Positions 6,629-8,304 of a stretch of DNA of 8,304 bases are shown piece by piece. How positions within the stretch are numbered: the first letter of the stretch is position 1; the number at the start of each line of letters is the position of its first letter. Under the pieces are notes generated by a model that saw only the letters and a program-made list of their open reading frames with translations, was not told the origin of the DNA and ran no database searches. This DNA is from Planctomycetota bacterium. Lineage in GTDB: Bacteria > Planctomycetota > GCA-002687715 > DRQF01. Made by a program: the position numbers and the translations under genes. The stretch spans positions 1 to 8,304 of the forward strand of contig JACKGY010000029.1 in NCBI GenBank assembly GCA_020639295.1, given 5' to 3'.

Positions 6629-7791
6629 ATACGCCCCTCGGCGGCAGGCTGATCTGCCGCCAGTGCGCCCCCGAGGCGCGCGACGAACGGCGCGCGCGCG
6701 CGGCCGAGCTGCCGCGTCTGCCCGCCGACCGCAATCTGGTCCTCGAGATCGAGAAGATCGCCAACGGCACCTTCTCGCCGCTCGAGGGGTTCATGCCCCG
6801 TGCCGAGGTCGATTCCGTCCTCGACACCATGCACATGACCGACGGCACGCCCTGGACCGTGCCCATCGTCTTCCACGTGGACTCCGCCCTCGGCTCGAGC
6901 CTGCGGCCGGGCAGCCAGGCGGCGATCTGGAACACCGTGGAGGACCGGCTCTCGGCGGTGATCACGGTGAGCGAGGTCTTCCCGCTCGCCAAGGAGAAGT
7001 TCGCGCGCAGCGTCTTCGGCACGCTCGAACGCGAGCATCCCGGCGTCGCGCTGATGATGGGCTGGGGTGACAGTTGCGTCGCCGGCGAGATCGAGCTGAT
7101 CGACCATTCGACCAGCCTGATCCCGCAGAAGTACGATCTCTCCCCCACCGAGGTCCGGGCCGCCATCGCCGAGCGCGGCTGGAAGCGCATCGTCGGCTTC
7201 CAGACCCGCAACCTCGGCCACCGGGCTCACGAGCACCTGCAGAAGATCGCGCTCGAGCACGCCGACGGCCTCCTCATCCATCCCCTGATCGGCTGGAAGA
7301 AGAAGGGCGACATGCAGCCCGAGGTGATCCTCGACGGCTACGAGATCCTGATGGAGCGTTACTTCGTCAAGAAGAACGTCATGATGGCCGGCCTGACCAC
7401 GGCGATGCGCTATGCCGGGCCCAAGGAGGCGGTGTTCCACGCCATCATCCGCAAGAACTTCGGCTGCACCCACTTCATCGTCGGTCGTGACCACGCCGGT
7501 GTCGGCGGTTACTACGACAAGTACGCGGCGCACCGGATCTTCGACGAGTTCGGCGACGAGCTGGGGATCACCCCGATGCGCCTGCATGGCCCCTGCTGGT
7601 GCTCCGTCTGCGAGGCGATCGTCACCGAGCACACCTGCCCGCACGAGGACGCCTGGGAACAGATCTCCGGCACCGAGGTCCGGGCCATGCTCGCCCGTGG
7701 CGAGCGGCCCCCGGGGACCTTCATGCGTCCCGAGATCGGCGACTTCCTGGTGCAACGCGCGCGCGAGGGCCGGGTCTTCTTCGAGGGTTGA
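6625..7791 (+). CDS. sat: Sulfate adenylyltransferase (ATP sulfurylase)
   Basis: A 388-residue ATP sulfurylase that makes adenosine 5'-phosphosulfate from ATP and sulfate, without a fused APS kinase domain. Motifs in order: the N-terminal PUA-like part with GTFSPLEGFM (48-57), QTRN (193-196, sulfate contacts Q193 and R195), HRAH (199-202, ATP phosphates), MRYAGPKEAVFHA (261-273), GRDHAG (287-292), a Cys/His cluster C324, C326, C329, C338, H340 expected to bind zinc, and ISGTEVRAML (347-356). Differences from the usual pattern are L197 where proline follows QTRN, and GWKKKGDM (223-230) in place of the common G-x-TK-x-GD. The ATG overlaps the preceding stop by 4 bp (ATGA) with AAGG 7 nt upstream, so it is translationally coupled to the fusion gene. 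No APS reductase, APS kinase or pyrophosphatase is nearby, so it may feed a dedicated biosynthetic route rather than general assimilation. Confidence 0.93.
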   Translation: MNTPLGGRLICRQCAPEARDERRARAAELPRLPADRNLVLEIEKIANGTFSPLEGFMPRAEVDSVLDTMHMTDGTPWTVPIVFHVDSALGSSLRPGSQAAIWNTVEDRLSAVITVSEVFPLAKEKFARSVFGTLEREHPGVALMMGWGDSCVAGEIELIDHSTSLIPQKYDLSPTEVRAAIAERGWKRIVGFQTRNLGHRAHEHLQKIALEHADGLLIHPLIGWKKKGDMQPEVILDGYEILMERYFVKKNVMMAGLTTAMRYAGPKEAVFHAIIRKNFGCTHFIVGRDHAGVGGYYDKYAAHRIFDEFGDELGITPMRLHGPCWCSVCEAIVTEHTCPHEDAWEQISGTEVRAMLARGERPPGTFMRPEIGDFLVQRAREGRVFFEG

Positions 7792-7819
7792 TCGGCCGCC
7801 CGCGCCAGACTGGCGGGAG

Positions 7820-7857
7820 CGACCCGGCCCGCGCCGGCGCTCCCGGAGGCCGGGTCG
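7820..7857. terminator. GC-rich inverted repeat between convergent genes
   Basis: CGACCCGGCC (7820-7829) pairs with GGCCGGGTCG (7848-7857), a perfect 10-bp stem with an 18-nt loop. A competing 7-bp pair, GGGAGCG (7815-7821) with CGCTCCC (7838-7844), and a small hairpin CGCCA/TGGCG (7803-7807 with 7811-7815) lie beside it. The position between the sat stop and the convergent gene fits a bidirectional terminator, but no T-run is present on either side. Confidence 0.4.
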
Positions 7858-7860
7858 TCA

Positions 7861-8304
7861 TCACTCGATGGCGACCCGGTCCAGTTCGAGGAGGCCCTGG
7901 CGGTAGCCGACCCGGATCTCGACCTGATAGAGCCCCACCGCGGGTGGCAACGGAATGGCGAGGTCGAAGGCGCTGCCGTCCCAGTGCAGATCGGCGAAGA
8001 CCGCCGGCATCTTCTTGAAGCCGCCGACCGGCACCATCTCGACCCGGACCAGGTTCGCGCCCTCGATGCCCGAGAACCAGCGGCCCTGGAGCCTGAGGGT
8101 CTTGACCTTGCCGTCGAAGCCGAGCACGCCGGTGCGGAAGGCGCCCTCGTAGCTCTCCGCGACCAGCGCCATGGCGCCGTCGTCCGGACTGGCGGAGTAG
8201 CCTTCGAGCGAGGGATCGAAGGAATAGCCGCTCAGCATCTCCACCGGCAGCCAGTCACCGACCGGCGAGCCTTCGTGGGGCGGAACGACCGTGATGGCGA
8301 ACTC
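7861..8304 (-). CDS. Unrecognised protein, C-terminal 147 residues (partial)
   Basis: The reading frame is open to the right edge of the window, so the start lies outside; an internal ATG at 8244 is unlikely to be the true start because coding-like sequence continues upstream (EFAITVVPPHEGSPVGDW). I do not recognise the family. The visible part is rich in alternating hydrophobic strands, with no transmembrane helix, cysteine cluster or catalytic motif. The end, from about VEMVPVGGF through LYQVEIRVGY to the stop, looks like the strands of a beta-sandwich, as in C-terminal modules of extracytoplasmic or structural proteins. It converges on sat, with 69 bp between the stops. Base composition matches its neighbours. 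Confidence 0.7.
   Translation of the reverse strand, partial: EFAITVVPPHEGSPVGDWLPVEMLSGYSFDPSLEGYSASPDDGAMALVAESYEGAFRTGVLGFDGKVKTLRLQGRWFSGIEGANLVRVEMVPVGGFKKMPAVFADLHWDGSAFDLAIPLPPAVGLYQVEIRVGYRQGLLELDRVAIE

Noticed and set aside
6690..6701. Alternating GC tract in the sat 5' region, possible slippage or Z-DNA site
   Set aside because: It encodes an ordinary Arg/Ala stretch (RRARAAE) in a variable part of Sat and is short; no sign of a frame change.
6574..7755. 393-codon minus-strand open frame opposite sat
   Set aside because: Antisense shadow of a well-conserved ATP sulfurylase; no recognisable motif of its own.
1..8304. tRNA, rRNA, CRISPR array or insertion sequence
   Set aside because: I saw no regularly spaced repeat array, cloverleaf or rRNA-like sequence, and no transposase motifs or terminal inverted repeats with target duplications.

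Overview
This 8.3 kb window is very GC-rich, with compact bacterial gene spacing. It encodes mostly housekeeping-type proteins plus one unusual two-gene operon. The gene set (thioredoxin reductase, monofunctional proline dehydrogenase, PtsN-type PTS IIA, PAP2 phosphatase, PHP-domain protein, ATP sulfurylase) does not fix a taxon. It fits an uncultivated high-GC Gram-negative-type bacterium, possibly a candidate phylum; that placement is a guess.

Layout. Positions 1-348 hold no convincing gene but carry a 43-bp direct repeat (one mismatch, 203-bp offset) flanking a strong hairpin. On the minus strand, trxB (2229-1288) is followed after 27 bp by proline dehydrogenase (1260-349), a probable two-gene transcription unit. 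A PtsN-like phosphotransferase IIA protein (2443-2892, plus strand) is divergent from trxB across a 213-bp promoter region. Next are two minus-strand genes, a membrane PAP2-type phosphatase (4765-3964) and a PHP-fold metal-dependent phosphoesterase flanked by membrane segments (about 3820-2906). Both are broken by roughly ten frameshifts crowded into about 0.9 kb (roughly 3385-4313), although their catalytic motifs can still be read. Local consensus error explains this as well as real decay does.

The most interesting part is a plus-strand operon, 4898-7791. Its first gene encodes a 576-residue fusion: a divergent pyruvate-kinase-like barrel without the usual C-terminal domain, joined directly to a LicC/MobA-like nucleotidyltransferase. 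Its stop codon overlaps the start of a complete ATP sulfurylase (sat) by 4 bp (ATGA). No sulfate-reduction gene is in the window. The layout recalls known fusions of PEP mutase with LicC-like cytidylyltransferases in phosphonate pathways, but here the PEP-handling domain has a pyruvate kinase fold. My inference is that the operon makes a nucleotide-activated intermediate from a PEP- or enolate-like compound and couples it to sulfate activation; the product cannot be read from sequence.

The window ends with the C-terminal 147 residues of an unrecognised, beta-rich minus-strand protein that converges on sat across a short GC-rich inverted repeat.
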